A stretch of 64,000 bases of DNA from an uncultured Prevotellaceae bacterium (GCA_946415365.1 CAMKSE010000019.1:1-64000), one strand, 5' to 3'; counted from the stretch's first letter, positions 51,485-60,445 are shown. Program-made: numbers and translations. Notes: generated by a model not told the origin, from the letters alone.

Positions 51485-52822
51485 TCAGAATGTCAGTTCG
51501 TGTCCTCTGTAGAACGCTATGAGCGCCTGCTGATAGAGGTTCTCGTAACGGGCCTGCACAAGGTCGGACTCCGACTTCAGGTAGTTGTTCTTCGACTCGT
51601 TGAACTCGGTGATGGTAGCCTTGCCGTTCTCGTACTTGGCCTGCATCAGCTGAAAGGCATCCTTTGTGCTCTGTAGGGCCTCCTCGCTTGACTTCTCTTT
51701 CGTCTGGGCGTTCAGGGCATTGTAGTACACCTGCTGGATTTCCTTGTAGAGTGTCTTCTTCGTGTTTTCGAGTTGCAACTGCCGGTTCTCCTGGTCGATG
51801 CGGGCGCTGCGGATGTTGTTGCGCGTCCTGAAGCGGTTGAAGATGGGCACGTTGAGGTTCAGTCCGATATACTGCGAAAAGTTGTTTCTCAGCTGGGTGC
51901 CGAAGGCATCGGAGTCAAAGCCGGAGGTCGTGTAATAGTTGGTGTTAAGGCCTCCACTCAGTGAGAGTGTAGGATAGTTGGCGGCCTTTGCTATCTTGAT
52001 GCTATGTTCAGAGCCTTTGAGCTTCAGCTGCTGGGAGAGGATCTCTGGCTTTATGCCGAGAGCCTCAGCGTATATGGCGTCGGGAGTGAGACCAGATATT
52101 GCGGACAGTTCGGAAAATCCGGAAATATCAGGACGGACGATAGAGAAGCCATCTGGCGTAGGGAGTTCGAGAAGCTGCGTAAGGGTGAGGATGGCCAGAC
52201 GGGTATTGTTGTCTGCCTGGGTAGCTGTCAGACGGCTGTTGGCGAGTGTTGCCTTCTGCTGCGAGAGTTCTGCCTCAGCAGCTTTGCCGTTCTTGACAAA
52301 GGCTTGCAGACGCTCTACCTGTGCAGAATCAATCTCAATCTGACGATGTGCCACTTCAGCAATCTCCATATCGTATAGAATCTGAACGTAGGCCTCAGCT
52401 ACCTTCATACGGATATCATCCTTCGCCTTCTCCAGGTCGGCGGTGGCAGCCTCGAGGTTCAGCTGGTCCAACTTGATCTGGTTGGGAATCTCGAACCCCG
52501 TGAAGAGCGGCACACTGGTACCAAGCGAAAATGAGGTAGACGAGGTGTTGGTATTCGAATAGGTGTTCGCTGCTGTTAGACCACGTCCGAAAGAGAAGTT
52601 CTGACCAACGCTACCACTAAGGTCCGGCAGACGGGAGTTTTTGGCTGTCGAGAGCTGAAGCTCATCTTTGCGACACTGGTTCTCCTGCTGCTTGATGCTG
52701 ATATTATGCTCTACGGCATAGTCGCAGCACTCACGCAGGCTCCACTGCTTTGTTTCTGCTGATAGGTCTAGCCTGACTAGTACTACTAGTATTACTAGAA
52801 TAGAAACCTTCTTCATAATCAC
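51485..52822 (-). CDS. TolC-family outer-membrane protein (MacAB partner)
   Basis: 445 residues, two OEP repeats (SLRECCDYAVEHNISIKQQENQC near residues 28-50; FQLMQAKYENGKATITEFNESKNN near 395-418). It overlaps the adaptor gene by 4 nt (ATGA). The signal peptide core, ILVILVVLVRLDL (about 8-20), has Leu at every third position, all encoded by CTA, because the DNA is a 9-bp CTAG array. It forms the outer-membrane exit of the ABC exporter encoded upstream. Last gene of the operon. Confidence 0.88.
   Translation of the reverse strand: MIMKKVSILVILVVLVRLDLSAETKQWSLRECCDYAVEHNISIKQQENQCRKDELQLSTAKNSRLPDLSGSVGQNFSFGRGLTAANTYSNTNTSSTSFSLGTSVPLFTGFEIPNQIKLDQLNLEAATADLEKAKDDIRMKVAEAYVQILYDMEIAEVAHRQIEIDSAQVERLQAFVKNGKAAEAELSQQKATLANSRLTATQADNNTRLAILTLTQLLELPTPDGFSIVRPDISGFSELSAISGLTPDAIYAEALGIKPEILSQQLKLKGSEHSIKIAKAANYPTLSLSGGLNTNYYTTSGFDSDAFGTQLRNNFSQYIGLNLNVPIFNRFRTRNNIRSARIDQENRQLQLENTKKTLYKEIQQVYYNALNAQTKEKSSEEALQSTKDAFQLMQAKYENGKATITEFNESKNNYLKSESDLVQARYENLYQQALIAFYRGHELTF
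52767..52802. repeat. 9-bp x4 CTAG array coding a signal peptide
   Basis: CTAG at 52768, 52777, 52786 and 52795. On the coding strand each unit is CTA-GNN-NNN in frame, so the array builds a Leu-x-x repeat in the TolC signal peptide. Confidence 0.92.
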
Positions 52823-53931
52823 TTGTCGTTATCGTCTGTAATAATCTCTGGACCACGAACCTTATCCTTCGCGGTGAGACCTTTCTTAATCTCGATGTTC
52901 ACACCGTCAGAGAGGCCTGTCTCAACGTAAGTGCGATCATAGGTCTTGTTCTTGCCATCGCCCTTGATGACATAGACAAAGGTGGAGTCGCCGCTGAACT
53001 CGATAGCACTCTCAGGTACGGCGAGCACCTTATCAGCTCTGGCCAGCACAATCTCGGCATTGGCACTATAGCCGGCACGGATCTTGCCACCCTCCGTGAG
53101 TTTTACAGCAGCCTTGATCTCAAACTGGTTGGTACCATTGCTCTCCACAGCCTTTGGTGATACATACTCAAGGGCAGCATCAAACTTCAGGTCCTGCAGG
53201 GCACCGATGGTAATCTTCATATTCATACCGTTAACCAGCTGTCCCACCTCCGTCTCATCGATGTTACCACGGAAAATCAGATTGTTCATATTAGCTACCG
53301 AAGCGATTGTGGTACCCTCGTTCATGGTGTTAACCTGGATAACTGAGTAACCTACCTTTACAGGTATGTCGAGGATTACGCCACTGATGGTAGAGCGGAT
53401 AAGTGTAGACGACGCCTTGGCATTAGCCTTCGAGAAGCCATCTCTTACTACCTGCAGAGCATCCTCGGCAGCCACTTTTTCATGCTTAGCCTGAGCCAAA
53501 GATACCTTTATCTTGTCAAACTCATCAGCACTAACAAGTTTCTGATTAAACAGGTTCTGCTCACGCTCAAAGTCGGTCTGGGCCTGCTTCAGGTTAATCT
53601 CAGCCAGACGTACACGCATCTCTGCACTCGAGAGCTGTCCCATCTCAGGCACTACCTTTACCTTTGCTATCACATCACCAGCATTCACATAGTCGCCTGG
53701 CTCCTTGTAAAGTTCAGATATGATACCAGAAATCTGCGGTTTGATGTTTACCTCGTTGCGGGGTTCAATCTTACCTGTAATAATGGTGGTTTTCTGGATA
53801 CTGTCCAACTTGGGAGTAAACTCGTTGTAAACCACTTCTTTGGGTTGGCTCTTCTGCCACAGGAACACGAATGTTCCGATGAAAATCAGCGCTACGATAG
53901 CGGCGATAATCAGTTTTGAATAACGTTTCAT
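52819..53931 (-). CDS. HlyD/MacA-type periplasmic adaptor
   Basis: 370 residues. One N-terminal membrane anchor (about residues 6-25) precedes the barrel/lipoyl parts (GKIEPRNEVNIKPQISGIISELYKEPGDYV), a coiled-coil hairpin (about 105-165) and the second lipoyl half (STLIRSTISGVILDIPVKVG). It joins the ABC permease pair to TolC. The gap to the upstream permease gene holds a 9-bp CTAG array. In the MacA family it couples ATP hydrolysis to export of peptides or lipids; the substrate here is not known. Confidence 0.88.
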   Translation of the reverse strand: MKRYSKLIIAAIVALIFIGTFVFLWQKSQPKEVVYNEFTPKLDSIQKTTIITGKIEPRNEVNIKPQISGIISELYKEPGDYVNAGDVIAKVKVVPEMGQLSSAEMRVRLAEINLKQAQTDFEREQNLFNQKLVSADEFDKIKVSLAQAKHEKVAAEDALQVVRDGFSKANAKASSTLIRSTISGVILDIPVKVGYSVIQVNTMNEGTTIASVANMNNLIFRGNIDETEVGQLVNGMNMKITIGALQDLKFDAALEYVSPKAVESNGTNQFEIKAAVKLTEGGKIRAGYSANAEIVLARADKVLAVPESAIEFSGDSTFVYVIKGDGKNKTYDRTYVETGLSDGVNIEIKKGLTAKDKVRGPEIITDDNDK

Positions 53932-53965
53932 AATTATACTGTTTTTTTATTTATTTCTATTTTTG

Positions 53966-54006
53966 TCTAGTTGGACTAGTTGAACTAGTCTGACTAGTAT
54001 ACTAGT
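53966..54006. repeat. 9-bp CTAG array between permease and adaptor
   Basis: CTAG at 53967, 53976, 53985, 53994 and 54002 (spacing 9, 9, 9, 8), with almost no other sequence in this gap. The transcript-sense ending ACTAGTCCAACTAGA is identical to that of the array after purH. Confidence 0.92.
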
Positions 54007-54009
54007 TTT

Positions 54010-55263
54010 TTACTCGTCGCGCATGGCGTCTACGGGTTTGATACTCATCGCTCTGGCTGCTGGGGCAAGGCCTGCCAGCACACCTAACGAGCTCACCACA
54101 AAGGCACAGAAGATAGCTGTCCAAAAGCCTACCTGGAAATGCGTCTGTACAATACCATCCTCTGTATTGGCCATCTCCAACATCTGCAGGATCATCACAG
54201 CGAAGAGGATGCCACTCATACCAGCCACCAGTGTCAGAACGATACTCTCTGAGATAATCTGCGACAGGATCATCTTGGGTGTGGCGCCGATAGCACGACG
54301 GATACCAATCTCAGTGGTGCGTTCCTTGACGGTCACCATCATGATGTTAGACACACCGATAGCACCAGCCAAGAGGGTTCCCAAGCCTACTAACCAGATA
54401 AGGATATTCACGCCCTTAAACAGATTGTTAATCATCTGGAACATCAGCTCGGTATTGAATACAAACACACCTTGCTCGTCGGTAGGATCGATATAGTGAG
54501 CTCTGGCGACAGTCTCACGAATACGAGGGGTAATCTTGCTCATCAGCACTCCTTGACGACCTGTAGCAACAATGACATCAACCGCATTACCACGGTTAAA
54601 AGCAGCCTGCATCATGGTGATGGGAATGGTGATGCGCTCTTCAGAGCGGCCACCAATGGAGATGTTGCCAGTGCTATAGTCTACGCCCACCACCTCGTAA
54701 TAGGTAGAATCCACACGGATTTTCTTGCCACAAGGATCGCCACCTTCCTTAAACAGGTCTTTGTATATCTTCTTGCCAATCACACACACCTTGCGATGTT
54801 CCTTAATGTCCATCTCGTTGATGAAGCGTCCGTAGTACATCTTTGGTGTAATAATATGCACGATATCAGGCACGGCACCCTGCATATTGGGGGTTGTCTT
54901 TTGGTCGCCGTAATAGGCTGTCGAACCACGTCCCATCAGGATTGGCGCCACAGCATTCAATTCAGGCACCTGCTGCTTCAAGCGCTGCACATCCTTATAC
55001 TCCATATACCAACGACGCCCCTTGCGGAATCCCTTATAAGGTTTAGAGGTCTGGTCGGCACCAACGATAACGGTATTCTGTGCAAAGCCATCGAAATTGC
55101 TGTACAGCTCCTCTTTCATGCCTTTTCCACCACCCATCAGGGCCACAAGCATAAACACGCCCCAGAACACACCGAACCCAGTGAGGAACGAGCGCGACTT
55201 GTTGCGCGTCAGCGTGTCGATGATTTCTCTGTATGAATCTATATCTATTCTCATAATCTTCAA
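54010..55263 (-). CDS. MacB/FtsX-type ABC permease 2
   Basis: 417 residues with four transmembrane segments in FtsX order: one near residues 28-46, a large periplasmic MacB core domain (about 50-280), then three (about 290-310, 340-365, 382-402). VKERTTEIGIRRAIGATPKMIL (about 318-339) is the coupling segment. It overlaps the preceding permease gene by 4 nt. The pair probably forms a heterodimer, since each permease lacks a fused ATPase domain. Confidence 0.88.
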   Translation of the reverse strand: MKIMRIDIDSYREIIDTLTRNKSRSFLTGFGVFWGVFMLVALMGGGKGMKEELYSNFDGFAQNTVIVGADQTSKPYKGFRKGRRWYMEYKDVQRLKQQVPELNAVAPILMGRGSTAYYGDQKTTPNMQGAVPDIVHIITPKMYYGRFINEMDIKEHRKVCVIGKKIYKDLFKEGGDPCGKKIRVDSTYYEVVGVDYSTGNISIGGRSEERITIPITMMQAAFNRGNAVDVIVATGRQGVLMSKITPRIRETVARAHYIDPTDEQGVFVFNTELMFQMINNLFKGVNILIWLVGLGTLLAGAIGVSNIMMVTVKERTTEIGIRRAIGATPKMILSQIISESIVLTLVAGMSGILFAVMILQMLEMANTEDGIVQTHFQVGFWTAIFCAFVVSSLGVLAGLAPAARAMSIKPVDAMRDE

Positions 55264-56516
55264 TCTGCTCTTAGGGCCTCGATGGGGCGGATTCTACTTG
55301 CTTTATAGGCAGGGATAAGTCCTGCGATGGTACCTGCTATCACCATCACCATTGTAGCCTCGATACACACATCCAGTCCTACGGTTGGGTTTACAAACAG
55401 GGTTATCTTCTCCACACCCAGGTCTGTTACCTCATGGCCCAATGTGGCATCCATATACTCATTGGCAAAAATACCACACAGCATACCTACGTAGCCAAAC
55501 AGGGTGGTGATAATCACACTCTCCGTAATAATCAGTCGCAGGATGCTCCAAGGCTTGGCACCAATGGCCTTACGGATACCAAACTCGTGGGTGCGCTCCT
55601 TAACGGTGATAAGCATGATATTGCTGACACCTACAATACCAGAGAGCAATGTAAAGAGTCCGATTACCCAGAGGAATGTGTGGATGATGGCGATACCATC
55701 GTTCATCTGCAGGCTCTGTGTATAGTTGTTCCATATCCAGATACCTCGCTCATCCTCAGGATGGATCTGGTGGTTGGCGTTCAGACGACGACGATAGTCT
55801 TTTTCGAAATCATTGTTAGCTTTCTCCGTATTCAGTCCGTGGAAGGTAAACTCGATACTACCTATACTGGGCGTATTGGCACCATAGATACTCTTGATAA
55901 CTGAGTAAGACGAATAGGCATTACCTTCGCCTTCACCACGACTCTTGTAGATACCCACTACCTTGAACGAGAGATTGCCCACCTTCACGAACTTACCCAA
56001 CAGCGTCTTGTAGTCCTTGGGTTGCAGTTCCTTAGCCTGACGGTCATTCAGCACCAACACCTTACGACGCTCTTTCTGGTCGATATCGTTGATGAATCGT
56101 CCACAGATCAGATGTTCTTTGACAATCTGGGTATGGACAGGATACACGCCTGCTATCTGCATGTTCATGTATTGCTCGCCATTGCTGACGGTAGTACTAT
56201 AGTAGTAGCATGCTCCCACTTCGTCAACATTCTCATTGAACTCAGCATCTGTAGCGTCCAGGTCTTTGCTGTTCAGTCGTATATAGCGTCCCTCCTTTAA
56301 ACCCTTGTAAGCTTTCGAAGTCATACCCTCGTACACCTCCATCGAGTTGGTCAGGAAGTCGCTGCTCATCTTCATAGTGGCATTGATGAGTCCGTTGCCA
56401 GCACCCAACAGCACGATGATCATAAAGATGCCCCACGCCACAGCAAAGCCTGTGAGTGTCGTACGGAGTTTATTCCGTCGTGCCGTCTGCCATATTTCTG
56501 TTAAGATATCGTGCAT
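55260..56516 (-). CDS. MacB/FtsX-type ABC permease 1
   Basis: 418 residues, same layout as the next gene: first helix near residues 19-43, MacB core domain (about 50-280), and three C-terminal helices. VKERTHEFGIRKAIGAKPWSILR (about 311-333) is the coupling helix. It begins 3 nt after the ATPase stop and ends overlapping permease 2. A role in export of a peptide, lipid or antimicrobial through the adaptor and TolC encoded downstream is likely by family. Confidence 0.88.
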   Translation of the reverse strand: MHDILTEIWQTARRNKLRTTLTGFAVAWGIFMIIVLLGAGNGLINATMKMSSDFLTNSMEVYEGMTSKAYKGLKEGRYIRLNSKDLDATDAEFNENVDEVGACYYYSTTVSNGEQYMNMQIAGVYPVHTQIVKEHLICGRFINDIDQKERRKVLVLNDRQAKELQPKDYKTLLGKFVKVGNLSFKVVGIYKSRGEGEGNAYSSYSVIKSIYGANTPSIGSIEFTFHGLNTEKANNDFEKDYRRRLNANHQIHPEDERGIWIWNNYTQSLQMNDGIAIIHTFLWVIGLFTLLSGIVGVSNIMLITVKERTHEFGIRKAIGAKPWSILRLIITESVIITTLFGYVGMLCGIFANEYMDATLGHEVTDLGVEKITLFVNPTVGLDVCIEATMVMVIAGTIAGLIPAYKASRIRPIEALRAD

Positions 56517-56519
56517 AGC

Positions 56520-57239
56520 TTACTTCATCATGCCGTTAATGCCAAATGGACTTGAATCGTGGTTCAGATTCTCCTCAATCTGTCCGATAATGCCGTCCTT
56601 GATGTGTACTATCTTGTTCGTCTCGTTCGCCACACCGCTTTCGTGAGTCACCACGACGATGGTCATACCCTCCTCCTGGTTCAACTGCTTGAGCAACTGC
56701 ATCACCTCCACAGAGGTCTTCGAGTCCAATGCACCCGTAGGCTCATCGGCCAGGATAATCTGTGGACGGGTGATGAGTGCTCTGGCTATTGCCACGCGTT
56801 GTTTCTGTCCTCCCGACAGCTCGTTGGGATAATGGTCGGCCCAGTCTAGAAGACCTAGACGGTCTAGGTATTCTAGTGCCATCTGATGGCGTTTGCGCCT
56901 GCTTACCCCTTGGTAAAATAATGGCAACTCAACGTTTTCCACGGCGGTTTTGAAAGAGATGAGATTAAATGACTGGAAGATGAATCCTATCATACGGTTA
57001 CGGTAGTCAGCCGCCTTGCGCTCAGAAAGGTTCCAGATGGGAACGCCTGCGAGTTCGTAGGTTCCTGAGTCGTAGTTGTCGAGGATGCCGAGGATGTTCA
57101 GCAAGGTAGACTTGCCTGAGCCAGAAGCGCCCATGATGGAAACGAACTCACCCTTTGCGATGTCGAGGTTTATGCCCTTCAGAACATGGAGCGGCTGGGC
57201 ACCCTGATAGGTTTTGTTGATTTCTTGTAGATGTATCAT
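56520..57239 (-). CDS. ABC ATPase of MacB/LolD type
   Basis: 239 residues, complete nucleotide-binding domain: Walker A GASGSGKST (about residues 35-43), Q-loop FQSFNLI, signature LSGGQKQR, Walker B ILADEPTGALD and H-loop VVTHE. First gene of the operon ATPase-permease-permease-adaptor-TolC. The helical-domain stretch ALEYLDRLGLLDWADHYPNE is normal for the family, but four of its Leu codons are CTA within a 9-bp CTAG array (56845-56880). Confidence 0.92.
   Translation of the reverse strand: MIHLQEINKTYQGAQPLHVLKGINLDIAKGEFVSIMGASGSGKSTLLNILGILDNYDSGTYELAGVPIWNLSERKAADYRNRMIGFIFQSFNLISFKTAVENVELPLFYQGVSRRKRHQMALEYLDRLGLLDWADHYPNELSGGQKQRVAIARALITRPQIILADEPTGALDSKTSVEVMQLLKQLNQEEGMTIVVVTHESGVANETNKIVHIKDGIIGQIEENLNHDSSPFGINGMMK
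56845..56880. repeat. 9-bp x4 CTAG array inside the ABC ATPase gene
   Basis: Units TCTAGAAGA, CCTAGACGG, TCTAGGTAT, TCTAGTGCC; CTAG at 56846, 56855, 56864 and 56873. On the coding strand they read CTA-GAA, CTA-GAC, CTA-GGT, CTA-GAC in frame. Confidence 0.9.
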
Positions 57240-57349
57240 AAAACAATCTTTTACCTTTTGAATCTATTACCTTATTTCATCTTAATGGTTTCTGACAATT
57301 TGTCGTAAGTTATACGAGAAAAGTTGCAAATCATTTCAGATACACCGTC

Positions 57350-57715
57350 CTATTTAACACTCTTTATATCTTTATAAGCCTCTACAACATCTTCGATCGA
57401 GATGTCGAGCAGTTGCATCTGGCGGAAGAGCTCTGGCAATCTTTCCTTCATGAACTCCTTTTTACGAGCCTTGAGAATCTGTTTCTTAGCACCCTTGGTT
57501 ACGAAGTAGCCCAGACCACGCTTGTTGTAGATGATCTCCTCACGAGCCAGTTGTTCGTAGGCCTTGACTGCCGTATTAGTGTTTACCTCGAGGAGCACAC
57601 TGTACTCACGGACTGACGGAATACGGTCGTCGTCCTGATACTTGCCAGAAAGTATCTCATCGCAGAGGCGGTCTGCCATCTGGATGTAGATGGGTTTATC
57701 GTTTGAAAATGTCAT
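57350..57715 (-). CDS. GntR-family (YtrA-type) transcriptional regulator
   Basis: 121 residues: an N-terminal winged helix (KPIYIQMADRLCDEILSGKYQDDDRIPSVREYSVLLEVNTNTAVKAYEQL) and a short C-terminal helical tail, the compact YtrA form that controls ABC transporter operons. It overlaps the end of the preceding permease gene by 20 bp, so it is the last gene of the operon starting at 60410. The palindrome at 60446-60469 at that operon's promoter is its likely operator. Confidence 0.85.
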   Translation of the reverse strand: MTFSNDKPIYIQMADRLCDEILSGKYQDDDRIPSVREYSVLLEVNTNTAVKAYEQLAREEIIYNKRGLGYFVTKGAKKQILKARKKEFMKERLPELFRQMQLLDISIEDVVEAYKDIKSVK

Positions 57716-58622
57716 AGTTAGTCCACTTATTTGTTATTAACTGAAAACCTTTGAAGATACGGAACGATGCCCGATAATTGAAGTAAGCAAGCAGAGGGAG
57801 CACCACCATCAGCACATAAGCCATCGTGTTAACCGTCCCAGTATAAGTAGTACCATCAGGAAGCGTTATATTTCCAAACACGCTGAGGTTGAGACGATGG
57901 AGAGATCCCATGAAGAGCAACATAATCGCGATCCAGAACAAACCCGTTGCGACGAATGCATACTTACGTAACAGCGTACCACCCAGGGTAAATAACGAGT
58001 GTACCCAGATAGCTATCAGCGTATGAACGATCAACGATGCCCACTGGAACCAATCCCAATAGATGCTGCTACCCCACACCGTCAACAGACGAGGTGTCAT
58101 ATCACAGAATAACCAGTACACAGTCGATGACCAGAGATAATACGTTCCGTCCACACCATCATAGTTGTACACCTCAAATGCCTTCATGGCAGGATCGGAT
58201 GACAACTGTGCGCCTATCCATAAGCAGCCCATGCGGAGACAGTCGCCCAGGATATAGCCCACAATGGCACACAGGCCACAGATCACCGTCACATAGACGA
58301 TCAGCGACAAGAACTTCTCCAGATTGGTGGCAGGGATCATCAGCCAGGTACCTCTCTGCTGTTTGTTGCCTATGCTGGTAAAGCTTGAATAGGCCAGACA
58401 GACCGTGAAAGGAATCAGGAACGGTATGTAGAAAGAACCGAAATTTGCACAGCTCCAGAGATAAGGAACGATCTTTTCGGACGAACCAAACACGAACATC
58501 ATCAGTTGGATCAGTAATGTTGAGAACATGATGCCTACCGTATAGCCCAGCAGTCTGACGCGATTCACGTTGATTAGCCAGCAAAGCATCAGCCAAAATC
58601 TATTTAAACTAAAACTATTCAT
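57696..58622 (-). CDS. ABC-2-type membrane protein 2
   Basis: 308 residues with about six transmembrane segments (near 20-42, 58-80, 101-125, 187-210, 216-235, 258-280). It shares with the upstream membrane gene the pattern TWLMIPATNLEKFLSLIVYVTVICG, here about residues 92-116, which corresponds to MLLPASNFEKYLIRI there, so the two are paralogues and probably form the permease pair for the ATPase at 59595. The substrate is unknown. It overlaps the regulator gene. Confidence 0.75.
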   Translation of the reverse strand: MNSFSLNRFWLMLCWLINVNRVRLLGYTVGIMFSTLLIQLMMFVFGSSEKIVPYLWSCANFGSFYIPFLIPFTVCLAYSSFTSIGNKQQRGTWLMIPATNLEKFLSLIVYVTVICGLCAIVGYILGDCLRMGCLWIGAQLSSDPAMKAFEVYNYDGVDGTYYLWSSTVYWLFCDMTPRLLTVWGSSIYWDWFQWASLIVHTLIAIWVHSLFTLGGTLLRKYAFVATGLFWIAIMLLFMGSLHRLNLSVFGNITLPDGTTYTGTVNTMAYVLMVVLPLLAYFNYRASFRIFKGFQLITNKWTNYDIFKR

Positions 58623-58650
58623 ATCTTTTTCCCTTTATTTATATTTTATA

Positions 58651-58733
58651 TTTCAAAACTTGGAATATATGTTTCAAAGTCTGAAATGTATGTTTCAAAG
58701 TTTGCAATATACGTTTCAAAGCCTGCAATACAA
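58651..58733. repeat. 21-bp x4 TTTCAAA array between permease genes
   Basis: TTTCAAA begins at 58651, 58672, 58693 and 58714, exactly 21 bp apart. Units follow TTTCAAARYYTGNAATRTAYG and contain a weak dyad. The array fills most of the 135-bp gap. Confidence 0.92.
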
Positions 58734-58757
58734 TTTCCTCTCTAACTAAAATCATTT

Positions 58758-59552
58758 CTAAAGGTTCACGACCTTACCGATAACCTGCCGACGACAGAAA
58801 AGCCTGTACGACAGCCAGAAGTTCAGCATCACCCATACGGCATAGACCACATCCAGCACATAATCTGTTGCCGAGTCTTCCTTCACGAGCTCAATCTTAC
58901 CCCTGTCTGGAGAGAGCCAGACAAGCACCAGGAACAGCACGATGATGATAGCCGTCGTGGGAATCCAGTTGTATTTGTTCGTTCTGAAGAACGTGGCGCC
59001 AAGGGCATAAACCGACTGGAACCAGAGGAAGAGGAGCAATAGTCCTATCACCACAGTAGAATGCTTGTCGGCAGGCACCTGAGACCACATCTTGCCCAGC
59101 ATCTCCATCGTCGCAGAAATCACAAACCGCACCTCCTCGTGACCCGCCACCAAACCAAATATATACTGCACCAAATCGGCTGCGATGGTCGCCACAAAAT
59201 AGAGCGGCAACAACAGAATCCACGAGAGAATGCGTATCAAGTACTTCTCGAAGTTCGATGCTGGCAGCATCAGCAGCGCCTGCATGTCATACTTACGATT
59301 CATACTATAGAACATAAACGACGAACCCAGGACAAACGTACTGGTAAACAGGATGATCACTGCCAGACTGCAAGCACGGTAATTGGCTTCCTCCGTACCA
59401 AATGTGACGGTAATCGACGTGAGGAACAAGAAGACCAAGACCAAAATTACCAGCGTCTGAAAGAACGTCTTCACGTGGTATTTCTTGTCGTTCGTCAGCG
59501 ACCATCTTGCCAACTTTCCGAATCGATTGATATTGAATTGTATCATACTCAT
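58758..59552 (-). CDS. ABC-2-type membrane protein 1
   Basis: 264 residues with about six transmembrane segments (near 30-50, 58-80, 108-130, 165-185, 198-215, 235-252). MQALLMLPASNFEKYLIRILSW (about 91-112) recurs in the downstream permease. It lies 42 bp after the ATPase gene. Together with that ATPase it fits the YtrB/CcmA-type ABC transporters often found with YtrA regulators, which respond to cell-envelope stress or cationic peptides in other bacteria. That role is inference here. Confidence 0.75.
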   Translation of the reverse strand: MSMIQFNINRFGKLARWSLTNDKKYHVKTFFQTLVILVLVFLFLTSITVTFGTEEANYRACSLAVIILFTSTFVLGSSFMFYSMNRKYDMQALLMLPASNFEKYLIRILSWILLLPLYFVATIAADLVQYIFGLVAGHEEVRFVISATMEMLGKMWSQVPADKHSTVVIGLLLLFLWFQSVYALGATFFRTNKYNWIPTTAIIIVLFLVLVWLSPDRGKIELVKEDSATDYVLDVVYAVWVMLNFWLSYRLFCRRQVIGKVVNL

Positions 59553-59594
59553 TATTTCTTTAAGACCGAAATCGGCGGATTTGAACGGATACTC

Positions 59595-60410
59595 TTAAAT
59601 TTTACCCTGGGTAACTGCATTGAACAGCAGTTCAAGGTTCACTTGCGTCTCAGGACTATCTGCCTTGCGAGGGGCAATCACGGCATTACCCTGAAGTGAC
59701 GGCTCAGCATAGAGTGCATCATCCATCTCGTCTGGCGTGCGATATTCGAAGGTGTACTTTTCAGTAATCTCACTCACGCTGGCATCGAGCAACAACTTCT
59801 GCTGCGAGAGAATCATGATGTGATCGAGCAGCGACTCAACATCATGCACCTGATGGGTGGAGATTATCAACGTACGCTCCTCAGTCATATACTGTGCCAC
59901 CACCTTACGGAACTGACTCTTACTTGGAATGTCAAGACCATTTGTTGGCTCGTCCATCAACAACAGTCTTGTTCCTGTAGCCAATGCGAAAGCCATAAAA
60001 ACCTTCTTCTTCTGACCCATCGAAAGGGCGTTCAACTTTAAGTCTGTCGTGAGCTCGAAATCCTTCAGGCAGTTCTCCAGCACTTCTGTACTGAACATAG
60101 GATAAAAGGGACGATTGATCTTCACATAGTCATTGAGCGACATCGAAGGCAGATCAAACTCCTCAGGCACAATGAACATCTCGCTCAGCGTCTCAGGAAG
60201 TCGCTTGCATGTTTCGATGCCATCAAAACAAACACTGCCCTTATTCGGACGGAGCAATCCGCTAACGAGATACAAGAGCGTCGACTTGCCTGTGCCGTTC
60301 TTGCCCAGCAGACCGTAGATGTTGTTTGCCTCCAGCCTCAGGCTGAAATCATCGAATACCAGATCCTTCTGACCTGCGTACTTAAAACTGATGTTATTTA
60401 CTTCTATCAT
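59595..60410 (-). CDS. ABC transporter ATPase (CcmA/YtrB-like)
   Basis: 271 residues: Walker A GLLGKNGTGKSTLL (about residues 29-42), signature region LSMGQKKKVFMAFAL, Walker B LLMDEPTNGLD and H-loop IISTHQVHDVE, then a ~70-residue C-terminal extension. It drives the two membrane proteins downstream. The frame extends upstream to 60473, but that part covers the promoter and operator, so ATG 60410 is chosen. First gene of ATPase-permease-permease-GntR. Confidence 0.9.
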   Translation of the reverse strand: MIEVNNISFKYAGQKDLVFDDFSLRLEANNIYGLLGKNGTGKSTLLYLVSGLLRPNKGSVCFDGIETCKRLPETLSEMFIVPEEFDLPSMSLNDYVKINRPFYPMFSTEVLENCLKDFELTTDLKLNALSMGQKKKVFMAFALATGTRLLLMDEPTNGLDIPSKSQFRKVVAQYMTEERTLIISTHQVHDVESLLDHIMILSQQKLLLDASVSEITEKYTFEYRTPDEMDDALYAEPSLQGNAVIAPRKADSPETQVNLELLFNAVTQGKI

Positions 60411-60445
60411 AATGCTATTATTTGGTTTAAATATTCGTTTGTAAT

